Origin: Heloderma charlesbogerti
Taxonomy: Eukaryota; Chordata; Lepidosauria; Squamata; Helodermatidae
Direction: 5' to 3'
DNA length: 64,000 nt
Assembly: GCA_026122225.1 (NCBI GenBank)
Contig: JANEZZ010000987.1
Coordinates: forward strand, 1-64,000
The notes under the pieces: generated by a model
Database searches by the model: none
Told to the model about the DNA's origin: nothing
Seen by the model: the letters and a program-made list of their open reading frames with translations, nothing else
Translations under genes and position numbers: made by a program
Part shown: in pieces, positions 22,085 to 35,305 of the stretch
How the letters are laid out: every line of letters begins with the position of its first letter
Position numbering within the stretch: the stretch's first letter is position 1

Positions 22085-22660
22085 CGTGATGGGTGCAGGC
22101 CTGGCCCTACCATTAGGTGATGTGAGGCAGCTACCTCAGGTAGCAGATGCTGGGAGGAAGGGAGCAAGGGTGAGGTACTGGAGAACAGAGCTGTATGTAC
22201 TATATGGCCTGCACTGCACCCCTAATCTAGTCTGCTGCACTCAGGTGCGGTGGTTGACACTGTCCCACAGCAAAACGTCTTGGACTGGCCCTGGCTGGGT
22301 GTATTCCTGGCCATCCTTTTCATTCATGGAAGAGAGCAGAGAGAGGGAGACAGGCAAAAGCCCACCTCAGGCCCTGCTCCAGCTGTACTTTCCCTTCCCC
22401 CCACAGGGCCATTACCACTAGCAGCCCTGTGGGGAAGATTCCAGGAGAGGAAGAGCGACAGGCAGAAAAATATCACCTCAGGCCCTGCTCCAGGTGGACC
22501 ATCCTGCCCTTCCTTCACAGGGATTTCTACCATCAACTGCCCTGAGGAACCGACTCTTATGTGTTGCTGTTTCTAATATTATTGTTTCACTTGTAAGCTG
22601 CCTTGGTAAGATTTTATCCTAAAGGAAGGATAAAAATAATTGCAATAAATGCATAAATCA
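22085..22660 (+). repeat. Unclassified repeat with LINE-like 3' end
   Basis: The opening ('gcctggccctaccattaggtg', 'ggcagctacctcaggt') is similar to 57225-57290 ('cagccctgccctactatttgg', 'tagctgccttaggt'), so it is an interspersed family. The last 100 bp ('gtaagctgccttggtaag', then 'aataattgcaataaatgc') look like a LINE 3' end. Confidence 0.4.
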
Positions 22661-24835
22661 CACAGCCACCTTGGCAATCCACAGACATGCAAATGTGGGA
22701 AGAGTTCCCCTCCTGGATAGTACGACATTTGAAAATGACTGATATAAAGTAATACTAGTCAGCTGTTTCAGGAACCACAATACAAAATACATCATGGTCT
22801 TTGTGGCAGTTAGGGCTGCCTGGTTCCCCTTATTTTACAGAATAACTTATATTCCACTCCAGCTCCACAGAATAGAATAGAATGGTTCCTCATGTCATAT
22901 AGCAGTGAGCACTTCTGAAGGATAAAGGCAGGATTATGGTGGCCTTTCCTTCTCCAGCTGCATTTCTCAACTTGATAAGAAGAAAACACTTGATCTTTTC
23001 CAAAATGCTATCATTTGATAGGCTACATGGGACCCAATCACCACCACTTATGCAGCCATATGATTTTGCATAGGGGCATCCCTCTTTAACAGAGGCAAGT
23101 GAATTTTAATTTTTTAACTCCCATGCGAGTAAAATGGCAGCTCCCAATTCAGAAAGGGCTGCCCATGTTCCAGTTGTGTGTGTGTGTGTGTGTGCCCGTG
23201 TGTGTGTGCCCAGCTGCACACAGACTTGCATCATAAATAGCCATTATGGCCAGTGTTTCAGAAGGCAAGTGGTTAGATTTTTCAAAATGGTAAGAAGATA
23301 CAGGAGATATAACTTTTCAAAGGCTACTGCTTCAAGCTTTTTTCAAATCAGGTGGTTCAAGTGGTGTATCTAAATCTGAAACAAGTGATGAGAGAACTCT
23401 CAGTTCAATTTGCAATTGGCTCAGTAATTACAAGCTCGCTTAGTGAGCATCTGGGGGGAAAAACTCATCCCTTTTCTGAGAGCTCTCTCCTGGCTTGTAA
23501 GAGTGATATGTACACGCTCATGGTACATATACCTACTTGTATTTCCCCCTGGAAACTGTAGCTCCAGGCATCACACACAGCCAAGAACCACTCAGAAACT
23601 GAACCACCAACTCCCTGTTGAACAAGTACAAAGGAAAGTTTACATCTGGACGGGAATAACCACCACATGAAAGGTTTGCAAGAAACAAGAGAAGTGACTC
23701 AAATAGAGAGCAGATGCCATCCAAAAGGCTTCTTGGTAAACTGCTCTGATCACACAGATTCACAGCAATTAACAGATTTCATCCAGAGTAAGGGGTTAAA
23801 TATTTGAAAAATTCTGTGCCTGTACCTGCAATGCAGCTTATCCAGCCCAACTACTGACCATGTATGTGCAGAATCTCATTTTCCATACCTAGCCGGCGAA
23901 CAACTTCGGAGGAAAATGATGCTCAAGTCATAATTCAGTTAAACATTGCGACTTTATCAGAGTTGTATTCTGACCGAGATAATTATGATTTTTGTGGCAT
24001 CTTCAATTCAAATACATATCTGTTCTCTTTAAAAGTTCAGGAAAAGATGCTTTTAATCATTATCCCACTATCTGCTGACTTTTAATTGAAAACATAGGGG
24101 AAAATCCAGCCCAAATCAAATATTTTAGGGGTCTCATTGAGTTCAGTGGGAAGATTGCTTAAATTAAAACCAAATGGGGAGCTTGCTGTTGAAATCAAGG
24201 GGACTTAAAAATGCTTAACTTTGTCTGGATTGTCCTGGTGATTTCAATCTTCACTTTCAGAACCCACTATGGGACTGCTCTAAATTTCGCCAAACACGCA
24301 ATCATCCATTATGAACTCAAATTTTCCTGACAGCCATCTTCCACTGGGACTGTCAACCTGGAGAGATGTTTGCAACAATGCTGCTCTTTGGCATTCATCC
24401 ATCAGTGCAAAACTGGAAGAGAAGCATGGCTCATTGTCAAATCTAGAATTCAACCTTAGTGGGAAAGCACAGTGACCAGGAATTCTTGACCTTTTAGTCC
24501 AAAAATGAGAGAGGAGAGAGACAATCAAAAATAAGCCAAGCAAGAGTTATCTGGAGAGAACAAGGCAAAATAAATGATGTCTGGTCTTAGGCATGGCAAG
24601 GTTGGGACAGGTGTAAGCAGCTCAAGAATGCAACTGTAGACCTATTTACCACACAAAAATGTAAAGGATCAATGTTCAACCACATTTTTACATGTGACAT
24701 GTGGACCCAATGAACAAATATGCAAAATTACTAAAGTACAACTTAGTATGGTTTCTGCAAAGCTCAGTTGTTTACTGTCAGGTTGGAGCCTTCTGTTCTA
24801 GAGAACGGGGAAAAGGGGGGGAGGGGAGGCCAATT
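22661..24835. other. Intronic sequence with GT microsatellite
   Basis: A (GT)n tract lies at about 23175-23208. Nothing else is recognised. Confidence 0.5.
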
Positions 24836-24839
24836 CCAA

Positions 24840-24920
24840 GATGTTTATTTTATTATTACAACTATATCCCACTTTTCTTCCAGGGAACACAAGGTGGCAT
24901 ACATAGGGGTTCCAGGTGGG
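24840..24920 (-). repeat. LINE 3' end fragment (minus)
   Basis: 'actatatcccacttttcttcc' and 'agggaacacaaggtggcatac' match the fragment at 15745-15850. Confidence 0.5.
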
Positions 24921-26030
24921 CTCCCATCCCGGCACTAACCAAACTCAGTTTAGTTGGTAGAATGGCTGCTGCATCATGTGCCTTCAAACCATGCCCTGGG
25001 ACCTAAAATGAGGACTGGAAGGATGGGCAAGAAACTGGAAGATGAAATTCAATGTTGACAACTGGAACTATGCACACTGAAGCTCTCTAAACAAGAATGG
25101 ACTGCATCATAGAAGAAATTTTGCCCTTACTACTATCATGGCGGTATAATACATGGCGGTCTAATACAAGATTGAAAGCTTGACAGATGTATAGTCTAAT
25201 GGAGGAGCAGACAACCAGTTTGATCTCGTAATTGCAGATGCCTCCTCTGCTCTTATATAAGTCAACAGAGTAGTGAAATTGACTAGACCAGCTTGCAAGT
25301 TATTTCTGGTCTAGTGGAGTTGATGCCAAGGGAAACTTTGCACTTCTTTAAAGGGTTGGGAGAAAATCTGTCTGCAGTCTTTAACCCAGGCCCAGAACTG
25401 CCCCAGACTTGCTCAGGTTCATCAGTGTTGCTGTGTCATGTGCCTTCAGACATGACTTTTGTAGTATGCATTACTCAGCAGGTATTCCATTCTCTATGGA
25501 CATAGCGAGGGCTCAAACATAATTTTTCGGGGCCCAGTACAAACTTGTAACACAGGTCCCCTCCCACACACACATCACAATCCCATCCCAAACATACAAT
25601 TTCATGCGTCATGAAAGAAGCATTTCTACTTTAATTCTGGAATTGCATTTTTTGCAGTTCTGAAATTATTCCATGGCTCACACTGGGACTATTCACCCCC
25701 CTCCCCCACTTGCTATAACATCCATCTTACAAAGCTTGCTGACTATTTTGTCAGTTCTTGGTTGGTCCTAACAAAGGTATTATCCTGTAAACATTTTGAC
25801 ATCTTTATAAACGAGCTGGATGGCAGAAAGTCCTTGTCTGTTTTTAAAACCTGGACGATTGATTTGTCTCCTTTAATTTCCTTTCATTCCTCTTATTTAA
25901 CTTCCTTATGTTTCTAGCTGCCTGATTTATATTTATGGCCAGACATGACAGTATGTGAGTTTGTGTGTGTACACACAAACACACATACTTTGGGTCTGTA
26001 AATCCTACCAGCAGCCCTGGCCCTCATAAT
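24921..26030. other. Intronic sequence, nothing recognised
   Basis: A short GT/AC tract lies at about 25956-25986. Confidence 0.5.
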
Positions 26031-26089
26031 CCTTGGGATCGATGTCCCCGATTATTATGCTGCTTTATCCCACCACAAATAAATCCCTC

Positions 26090-26870
26090 CCACCAGTTGT
26101 CCTTCCTGTCTGGCTATGCAGAAGGAACTGTAGGACTGGTAGTTCTCAAAATAGCAGGTCATTTAGAGACATGCTTCCCTGTCTCTCAAACTACAAGTCT
26201 TACAGCCAAACTATGTTAAAGATCTACCTAGAAGTTATATCTTTCTTTTTTACAATGGGGGCATCCAGTTTTTATTGGGACCCCCTACATGTGGGTGGAG
26301 GTGAGGTTTAGTACTCCCTGCCCACTTACGATTTTACCAGTACTCCCCACCCCGCCAGCATGCAGTTACAGGATTTAGAAAAAAGTGCCCATTGCCACCA
26401 ATGGGGACATTTTTCTAAGCCAGGCGGAGATTACTAGTAAAATTAGGAATAGGGAGGAAAGCAATAACCCTCCCTTCCCCATGTGGGGGCCCTTATAAAC
26501 ATCAGACCTCTCCCCAAACCGTATCCTTAAAAAAAAATTAGCTGCTAGCTATGTTTTTAATTTAATGCCGTTTGGTTGCTAGCTCAACCGCACAAGCGCA
26601 CTCTGTGTTCTAGAGAAGTGACACTGTTGAGAACGTTGCTTGTTCTGCTCTAACACTGCTTTTGATTGGTTCCAGAGGGACACTGAGTGCATAGATACAG
26701 GGAAACAACTTTCCACAAATATCCTCAAGAATGATCTGCAATTTAGCCTCATTTTTTCCTCTCGTAGTAATGGAGTTGCAGCCTGGTCTGCCCCCCTCCC
26801 TGGGTTTCCAAGCCCTGGTATAGGGCATGCTTGCCCCGCACCTGCTACCTGCACCTGAGCTCTGGACATA
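26090..26870 (+). repeat. Unclassified repeat, copy 1 (pair with 46.1 kb)
   Basis: Blocks such as 'aactgtaggactggtagttct', 'ctctcaaactacaagtc', 'gttctgctctaacactgc', 'gcatagatacagggaaac' and 'taatggagttgca' recur in the same order and strand at 46065-46440. The middle (about 26230-26570) is not shared. No protein is encoded. Confidence 0.55.
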
Positions 26871-28885
26871 TCTAGCAGTCACTGGAGAGAAGAACAGCAA
26901 GAATATATAAGGAGTGTTTATACACAATCTGGCTACTGAAACCATTTCCAAATTGCTGGTTTACAGCAGCCTGTATTAAAGAATAGCACAAAGGCGATTT
27001 GTATTTGGAGTTTAGGTGACCAGTATTCAAATACAAATAATTGTGAGATCATTTTCTCCCTCTGCAGTGGCATTCTTTCTTCACACAGAATCTTTCTCCA
27101 TTATTATTAGTAAAGAATCTCTTATGTTATTAAAACAGGACCTGAAATAGCTTTCAGATATATGATGAGAGCCTGCTATGCTTTGGATATATTCACATTT
27201 TATTGAGCCCTCTGTGGAAGTGATTGATGTTTTCTTTCCCTACTGTTACACTGGCAGGCCCACTTCAAAATCTGCACTGAAAAAAAGCAAATTAGCAATG
27301 AAGAGCACCCCCTTTGCTATAGGGCAACCTAGTGAGCAGATGGTGAATGAGGTGACAATGACAGAGATGAATTTTTAATGACAGAGCAATTGTTTTAGTC
27401 CATAAATTGAGAAATGTTTTAACACTGCCAACCTTGCTTGTCCCATTGCTGTTTCTATTGCTGCATTTGAACACATTACTGTTGCATGTGCTTCTTAGTT
27501 CTGATATGAAAAGTGTATTTGTTATCTTAGAGTCGAAGGCAAAATCGAGTTGTTTCAGTTCTGTAGTCCTAATGACTCAACAAGGTAAAGTGTAGCACAG
27601 TGTGTAAAATAGTAGTTGGATGGGGGGGGGGGGATGAACTCAGATCTTTTGACCAGACCTTCCATTTGCATTTGGCTTGACCTAATATCCTCTCTGTCAA
27701 ATCCCTGCTTAATTATGAATATAACTGCAGTACTGGATCAGGGATGGCCAATTAACGGCCTGAGATAACTCTATCAAATTTGAATCAAGACTATAGTTAA
27801 AATGTTTCACAGTTTCACTCAAAAGACCAATTTTTCAACACTTTTCCTCTTTCCTGTAAGAGGTCAGTGTGTATGGCAAAACATTTCTAGTCCCTGGGCA
27901 GAGTATTCTCTCTGGAGAATACCGGCCTTCCTGGAGAATAGAGTTTGACCATCCCTCCTTTAGAATACTATCACAGAAGAGAAGACTAAAGAGTCCACTT
28001 AAAAGATGACATTCTCAGGAAATCCCAAGGGAATTTCTACTCCCTCCAGATCCTAGCAGCATTTATCTGTCAAACCAAACAAATTCCACCCCTTTGCTTG
28101 ATGGCACCTGTCCCTGTTAGAAATAAAAGGAAAACAAGACAATTACAGCTGTTTTCCACAATGGATACCATCCACACAGGGCTATAGGATGAGAAAAACT
28201 GTGTTCAGAGATACTGTAAGGTTGCCTTCCATCTTCTAGGAGACAAAGAAGCACCCAAGGTTGTATGTCATCAGGACTGGACTGGAGACAGAAAACATCC
28301 AACCTGCCCCAAGTTTAAAAGTCCTTCATGCACAGTTCTGCTTGGGAGGAGGAGTCAATATTCACTCAAATCAATTTCCTCTGACACTATCATAGTTTAA
28401 AATTGGTTGTGTTCTGTTGGCTAATTTTATAATCAAAGCTTTTTCCTAATCCATTTGACTCACTTTGTGCTGTATGTTAAAAGCTGCAAACAAGAGAATA
28501 ATTATCAGCCCCCTTCTCCATTCTTTACATGGGGGGGGGCATAGTGTAATCATGCTACTGGTACTAGATCAGGGCTAGCAAAAATGTTTCAGAGTTTTGG
28601 CTCATGCTGAAACCCTAGAGACACACGTGCAATATTTTATTAGTTTTTCTATTTACTTGGGAGTCAAATGGCACTTCCAAGTGAAGTTTTTATTGCACAA
28701 TCACCCTGCCTCATTCATGGAACTTTACTGGGAGGGGTGGTGGTGTCCTGATTATGACATCTTTTATTTTTAACTCTCCCATATTTTCCCAACACTTCTT
28801 CCACCTTTACCTTTATCAAAGAAAATCTGTTAAGGGGCGAAAACGGAATAACTACACAATGTATTTTGGTTAGTAGTGCTAGGAA
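26871..28885. other. Intronic sequence, nothing recognised
   Basis: Poly-G runs lie at about 27620-27633 and 28530-28538. No gene-like signal is seen. Confidence 0.5.
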
Positions 28886-28961
28886 TTAGGAATGGATGGA
28901 TGTCAGTTTCGCGCTCTCCTCCATTCAGACTTTCTAAATCTCAATTTCTTTCCATCCCTAA
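28886..28961. mobile_element. 76-bp mini-MITE
   Basis: Starts TTAGGAATGGATGG and ends TTTCCATCCCTAA, short inverted ends of the same TAGGGATG style as the larger hAT-like elements here. Confidence 0.4.
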
Positions 28962-30150
28962 TATGAAGAATTTTTGATTTTCTTTTTAAATTTAAAACCA
29001 ACCAAAACAAAATTTCCACCCATCTACATCAACACAGGTATAGCTATTCCCAGCATGGGGTAGAATACAACAGGGTGCTAACACAGCTGCTGATTCCTTT
29101 CTGCCCTCCTGTTTCATGTTCTCAATTGGTGGGTCCTGTCAATTCCACTCTGCAAGCAGGACCCATTGCTTACGCAAGAGAGATTTAGCACTTCCTAGGG
29201 GAAGCCCAGAAATAAGTGGAAATGGATGCAGGTTGGTGGAACTCCCTTATCAAAGCACTGCTGACCTGTCTCCTTCCAGAGACAGTGTTTCCACTCGTTT
29301 CAGTTGCCCTGGAAACACTAAATAGCCATTGTGCAAGTGATGGGGGCTGCTTGCACAACGGAATTGGTGAGCCCAATTAAGGGCAAAAAATGGGGTAAGA
29401 GAATTGGCAAGGGCATAAGCATCCCATTGGATTCTGTCCATGGAGAGCATCATATTGTATCTGCCTGCAATATAGCTCATCAAGAAAAGGAGACTGCCAG
29501 AAAAAAGAGGTAGCAACCCTAATTCAGCACCGCAAACATGGCTGAATGCAAAGGGATTCAAACCCATACTTTGAAGAACGAAGCACTGACCAATCTGTCA
29601 GTTTCAGTTTATCCCACATTTGATATTTTAAAAATCTCAAGTTCTCAAGACTAAACAAGATTATTTTCACACATACATGTACAATGCTGTATGTGTATAC
29701 TTTCACCTTTTTAAACAGCATGTTTATTGCCTTTGATAAGGGTTAGATGCAAACAGTATTCAATTAAATGTCTCTCTTGAAATTTACATTGCTGTAATGA
29801 GGCATCAAGACAATGCAACATTTGATGTACCAATTGCTGAGTTACTTGGCGTGGTCACATGCATCAGCTTTCATTTGTTAGTTGTCTTCATATTACCCTT
29901 CAATTATATTCCAAGAATAAAGGAATTAAAATATAAATACAAAAAATAAAATGCCTGCCCCTCCATTGATTGTCAAAGGGTACAACCTGAAGTGATCCAA
30001 AAATCCCCGATAAGGGATCTCCCACATTTAAAAAATCGATATCAGGATCTTCCACATTTTCTTGATTAAAATAATCTCCCCAAAGTTGCTATTTTTCCTC
30101 ACAAGGAAAACAAGCTTTGGGATGTAGTGGTTTTAACTGGGAAAATGTCA
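28962..30150. other. Intronic sequence, nothing recognised
   Basis: No recognisable repeat or coding region. Confidence 0.5.
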
Positions 30151-30158
30151 GCACTTTG

Positions 30159-30631
30159 TAGGGATGTCAGAGAAATCCTCAATGGAATCAAATGAGTTTG
30201 AATTTCTAGGAATCCAACCCACAGATTCCACAGTAGACCGGCTTTTTCCAAGTCACACAATCCCACATACTTGTGGGCCATTTCCCCCCCAGGAATTGTA
30301 CACAAATTTAGTTGTACAAAAATACAGAAGTTGCTGGAAAATATGGTAATATATACTACATTAAAAAAGCAACATTTTCTACACCTAATCTCTCTTCAAC
30401 CTCTGCTGTGTAGCAAATTTTTGTGTGTGTGCTCTGTGCACTCATTGTACACTGAGCTTATAAAAATGTTATGTGCCATTGAAAATTCCATAAATTGTGG
30501 CAGACTCTTTTGCAGACTTTTCCAAAGGGGAGAAAATCCAAATCTGTCAATGAGTGGATAACTGAGTGAAAGACACCTGACAAACCACAAAACACAGAAG
30601 GAACGGATTTAACAAAATCTTTACATCCCTA
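30159..30631. mobile_element. hAT-type MITE (473 bp)
   Basis: Begins TAGGGATGTCAGAGAAATCC and ends AAAATCTTTACATCCCTA. Flanking octamers gcactttg (30151-30158) and ggactgtg (30632-30639) match at 6 of 8. The interior is AT-rich and non-coding. Confidence 0.6.
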
Positions 30632-31382
30632 GGACTGTGGCCCCAATTTGGGTGTCCCTAGTAGTTGTTACTAATCTTAAAAAACAGAGGAAGATCCCGG
30701 TCACGGCTCTTCAGTGTCACAACTTATATGGCAGAAGGCATTTTATTTTAGGAGTATATACCAGTGATTAAACAGTTAAAACTTTGTGAAGAACTAGAAA
30801 GTTGTGAAAAAAAATATCTCCCTTCTAAGTATTAGTATTAGTACTATTATAGTTTAATTTCCCCTACTTCTGCCTAATGCCTTTTTGTATGCCTGTCAGA
30901 CATTCTGTTATGACTGCAGGGAATAGACAACTGCTACTTGCCTGTTCGTTTTCAATTCCTTTAATAGCACTTGGATTACACACAGTGGGTGGGTGGGTAT
31001 TTCTGTTTCAAACACTAGTTTTCTCAACAAACCTTTGAGTTGGAATACATTACAAATTACAATCCCCATGTCCCTTGAATTCACACATTTTGCATGAAAT
31101 GTAGACACATACTGTAATGGGCATGTTTATCTTTGTCTCCAAATAAGCATGTCTTCCCTGAAATGTTTTCTCCATGTTATTTTCAAGTTCGTCAATCAAT
31201 TCCATATATCTTGAATACAACAACTGGAATGTCTTAAACCATAAATATACACAGCTAAGCAGAAGTGTAACTAAATAAATAAGATTTTAAGACTAATTTA
31301 TAACATGCAGACTTCAAATCCGAACACCAAGATCCATAAAAGTGTTACTCATGATAAAAGTAAGGCACCAAATCATTAAGCG

Positions 31383-31507
31383 TGCAATCCTATGCATGTT
31401 TAAACAGAAAAAAAAGTCCTATAACTCCTGCCATTTCCCAGCCAGCATGGGAGTTATGCTTGGAGTTATAGGACTTTTTTTTCTGTCTAAACATGAATAG
31501 GATTGCA
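31383..31507. repeat. 46-bp-arm hairpin (foldback MITE)
   Basis: The arms at 31383-31428 and 31462-31507 are inverted copies with 2 mismatches in 46, separated by a 33-base loop. The outer 'tgcaatcctatgcatg' is the end sequence of a MITE common in reptiles. The RNA would form a single, almost perfect stem. Confidence 0.8.
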
Positions 31508-31675
31508 TCCTAAAAAAGTAAACTTCAGCCCCATAGCATTCTTACCCTCAAGTCAGTGGAAGGCATAATCTAGCATCCAGAAGTATTTTCTCTTTCAACA
31601 GTATCACCCTGACAAAAACAGAATAATAAGAGGCATCCAAGAAATGTTTCATGTTACAGCCAAAGTCTTTAAGGG

Positions 31676-31712
31676 AATGATGGGGAAACTGTGGCCCTCC
31701 AGGTGTCAGACT
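31676..31712. repeat. Fragment of the 8.1-kb MITE family
   Basis: 'gatggggaaactgtggccctccaggtgt' matches one end of the palindromic MITE at 8114-8242. Confidence 0.45.
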
Positions 31713-34230
31713 TTGGCCACCGTCACATGTTGGTTTTTTAGTGTGATCATTCTTCTTTACCCACAGGTTTTTGCGGGTGCTTTAAATGGCGCTGCTACTC
31801 TTCTGCTGCTGTCTCGCATCTTCCCTTCCCTCTTCCCGTGTTATCTGAGAACATAGAGAAGCCAGCATTTTCTGTGCTTGTGACTGAAATCGCCATTTCC
31901 TCCCAATGTATTTCCACTTCAGTGCTTTGTCCCACTTTGTGTGGACATGTGCTGGGCGGTGTTGAACAACTTTGTCATGTCAACAAATTGGTGGTACAGT
32001 GGGGGCAGGTCACTGACCACACTTCCAGTGACCGTTTCTGCCTCTCTCCCATTCCACTACGGGCGCTGCTGCACGTTCATCACTGTTTACTTTGGAGGTG
32101 TGCTGTACTGGTGCTTTGGTCTACAGGGCTTGTACTGCCCTCACACCAATGGCTGAGACGGTGGCTGCTGCTGCTCCTCCACCTGAGGCATCTCCTGGCA
32201 ATTCCAGGAAGCTCTCCACCTGCTGGAAATCTGGGGTGAGAGCAAAATTCAGGAGCAGCCGCTGGAACATGGACTCATTTGAATATATTGTGGGTGAGAT
32301 GGTCACATGTGGTCACAACTGTACCGCCTTGGAGTGCAGGTCCAAGACAAAGGTGATGTGGCTTGAGTACAAGCATGTTGTGCATTCCAGTCATTTCCAT
32401 TCCCCGGGTCACTATCACTGAATGGTTATATGTATTGGGGGGTGGGGTTGCATTCTTGTCTTCAATCGTATACACACTTACCTGAGAGTAAGTCTCATTG
32501 ACATCAGTAGGACTTACTTTTGAGTAGACATGCACAGACTTGAGCTGTAAAGTGGTTAACCATCCCAAATGCTTCTCTGAGATCCCCCTGAACACAGCAG
32601 TGCTTACTTCTGAGTAAATTCATTGGCTGTAATGCTGTACTTGTTTTTTAAAGGGCACAGGGACAACTTCTCTTTCTCCACAAACCTTGTGCTTTACTGC
32701 TACAAACTGTTTAGAGGCCAGTGTCAGTTCTAACTGCAACAGGAAGAAAATCTACATTAAAAGATGGAGTTTTTCAGAATTGACTTGTAGATCGTATTGT
32801 GAAGTGGAACTGAGGCTATGGCTTCATAAATACACCTGACCCTTTCCTTTCATGGGAGTGTCATTGAAATCTGTGTCACTTGCTTCTGAGTAGGCATGCA
32901 TAGGAGTGCACTGTAAGGCTACTTAGAGTAGCTGTCTTAAGGTCTCCCATCCCCTTCAATGCATTTACTTGGAACCTTCCCCTCCCATTGACTTTACCGA
33001 CTGCTTCTTCTCCCTTTTGCTCACCAGTTTGAGGGGCTTTTTTCTTCTCAGGCTGGATGGGGGAGTCTCTCAGCCATGTAGGTGAAAGGCTTGACAGTTA
33101 GGATTGCAATGGGTATTAAAAGTGCCTTTTCTTCTCCCCTGAAAAAATTCATCATGCAGAGCTTGGAATGGTCATTTTTAATGGTTTCCATTTTGGGTGT
33201 GGAGTTTAGATAAGGCAGTAATGCTGAAGTGGTTTTCTATAGGGTTCCCTCCCACCTACAGCAAATCACCATAATTGCTGCCACAAGGTCTTCTGAGTGG
33301 CAATGGAAGAAAGTGGGGCAGACAACTGCACAGGGGTGGCATGTACATGCATACAGACATTGAATGGACTTGCACTCATGCCTGTAAAAACATCCAGAGG
33401 TTTGGGAAGCCAGCCAGCCACTATCTGTTCTTCTAGCCCACCTTGCGTGGTCATTAGCAAGCCAGAATAAGGGGAAAGAGCAACAACAGCATGGGGTGGC
33501 AGGGAGCAAGCCAGGTCTAATGAAGAAGATGTCCCCATGAAGTGGTCACCTGGTTGAGGGGTGTGTGCTAGGAATGGCTTGGTGCATTGACTGTATACAG
33601 ATCCATTTGTAGATTTCTTACTTCTGTAGTTGGGAACCCAGAAATCGGTATACCCTTCAAACTCAATAGTGCAATTAAATACTGCATTTAATTCCATCAC
33701 ACACTGACATATTTAGCAGAGGACTACCAGCACAGAAACCTCATCAGCTGCTATTGCAGCAGTTGGGGTAAGCCACTGAGAAGACTCTCCCTCCCTTGCC
33801 ACAAAGTTAGAGGAAGGAGGGGGGCAGGAAACCTTGCACACTGCAAGTAAGCTCATCCTTCAAGAACCTGATTGCAAATGTTTCCTCTGTGTCCATGCTG
33901 ACCAATGGGAGGGCTAGCGGAAGAGGTCAGTTCCGTTAGCCCACTAACCCTGTCGCTAGAAGGGCTTCCGACTTCCTTCCTACTGTGGAGGAGAGGAGGG
34001 ACAGGTGGAGCCATCAATCATGTTACAGGAACCAATGATCAGTGGAGGGGAGGGGGCAAGGGACCAAAAGCCACCTTCTGTCCTGATTTTTCCCTGCAGC
34101 TCTGCCCAGGCATGAAAAGGTATAGAGCGGAGGGAAGCACTATGAGAGATGCCTGTATACAGGGCCAGTCTAAATCCCAGGAAGGATCTGGAATCAAAAG
34201 GACCAGTTTGTAGTGGAATAAAATGCCAGG
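31713..34230. other. Intron with MITE pieces; remainder unrecognised
   Basis: Pieces of the 'acttacttctgagtaga' MITE family (related to the 31.4-kb hairpin ends) lie at about 32470-32630 and 32860-32925. The rest has several ORFs on both strands, the longest being 144 codons at 33266-33700 minus. I see no domain in any of them. Confidence 0.4.
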
Positions 34231-34261
34231 TGTGAAGAGAGCCTATAACTCCCTCACTACT

Positions 34262-34345
34262 GGCCATGCTGGCTGGGGCTGATAGGAGCTATAGTCCAAT
34301 AACTGCTGGACAGTTAGAAGTTTCCCACCCCTGCTGTAAGGCAGA
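34262..34345. repeat. Half-copy of the 8.1-kb MITE family
   Basis: 'catgctggctggggctgat' ... 'tttcccacccctg' is the right half of the MITE seen at 8114-8242. Confidence 0.5.
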
Positions 34346-34599
34346 TAACAGCAATATCCATCCTTAAAGGCGGCCTAGAAATAATTTTAGATCTATAGAT
34401 AAATTATACAGCTTTTAGAATATTTCTGAGCCTCTCTCATCTCACACAGAGGTAGCTTTTTCTCTAATGTGCCTTTGCAATGTGCACTTTGAGGAGCATA
34501 AAGTACTATTGTTTGGGGAATGATATTTATCATGTTTGTAACTTGCCCATCTCCAAAAACTGAGTGCAGTGTACATGGGGACTATGCCATGTTATTGTA

Positions 34600-34718
34600 C
34601 TGTATACGTTATAATTTTTAATGTTTTTAATCTTTGTAAACTGCCCAGAGAGCTTCGGCCATTGGGCGATATAGAAATGTAATAAATAAATAAATAAATA
34701 AATAATAATAAATAATAA
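34600..34718 (+). repeat. LINE 3' end with AAAT microsatellite
   Basis: 'tttgtaaactgcccagagagc' and 'cattgggcgatatagaaatg' are followed by about eight aaat units, the classic reptile L2/CR1-group 3' terminus. Confidence 0.6.
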
Positions 34719-35211
34719 TGTTATCCTCATAACAACTCAGAGGTTAGTCAATGAGATTTTCCAGAGACCACCCAGGGAGACCCCTGGTTGACCATAGTTG
34801 CAAGACTCCCTGGTAAAAGTGTGTGCCACTATCTGCATAACGCTCAATTTCTGCAGCTTCTGGGTGCAGCATCAGCCTGAGCTTGCCACTGTGGGAAATA
34901 TAGTGGGAGTTTGCCTTTCAGCACAGTTTCCCCAACTTTTCTGTGCTCTGCCACAAGGCACTTTTTCTTTTAAAGGGAAGTGCAAGAAACCTGGGGATTT
35001 TGTTGAGTCCTTGCAATTTTAGTCCTAAAGTCTTAATCATTTTTATCCAATATCCTGTCAAATACATCTCCTCAGGAGCTTCTGGGAATGACAGCATGCC
35101 ATCCTCAAATAGCACTTATGAAGAGATGTTGAGAGAAAGGTTTTCCAGTGCTCCTTTTGCTTTGGATATTTTACTGGACAATTTTCCTCTCCTGTCAGAA
35201 CTTTCTCCCTT

Positions 35212-35263
35212 TGGGTGTGGGTGTGTGTGTGTGGGTGTGTGTGTGAGAGAGAGAGAGAGAGAG

Positions 35264-35302
<39 letters not shown>
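35212..35302. repeat. GT/GA compound microsatellite
   Basis: (GT)n with ggg interruptions, then (GA)n with one att interruption. The ORFs that read Arg-Glu or Ser-Leu repeats here are artefacts. Confidence 0.95.

Positions 35303-35305
<3 letters not shown>

Noticed and set aside
33266..33700. 144-codon minus-strand ORF
   Set aside because: No recognisable domain, no splice or repeat context that supports coding. It may belong to an unclassified element but is not called as a gene.
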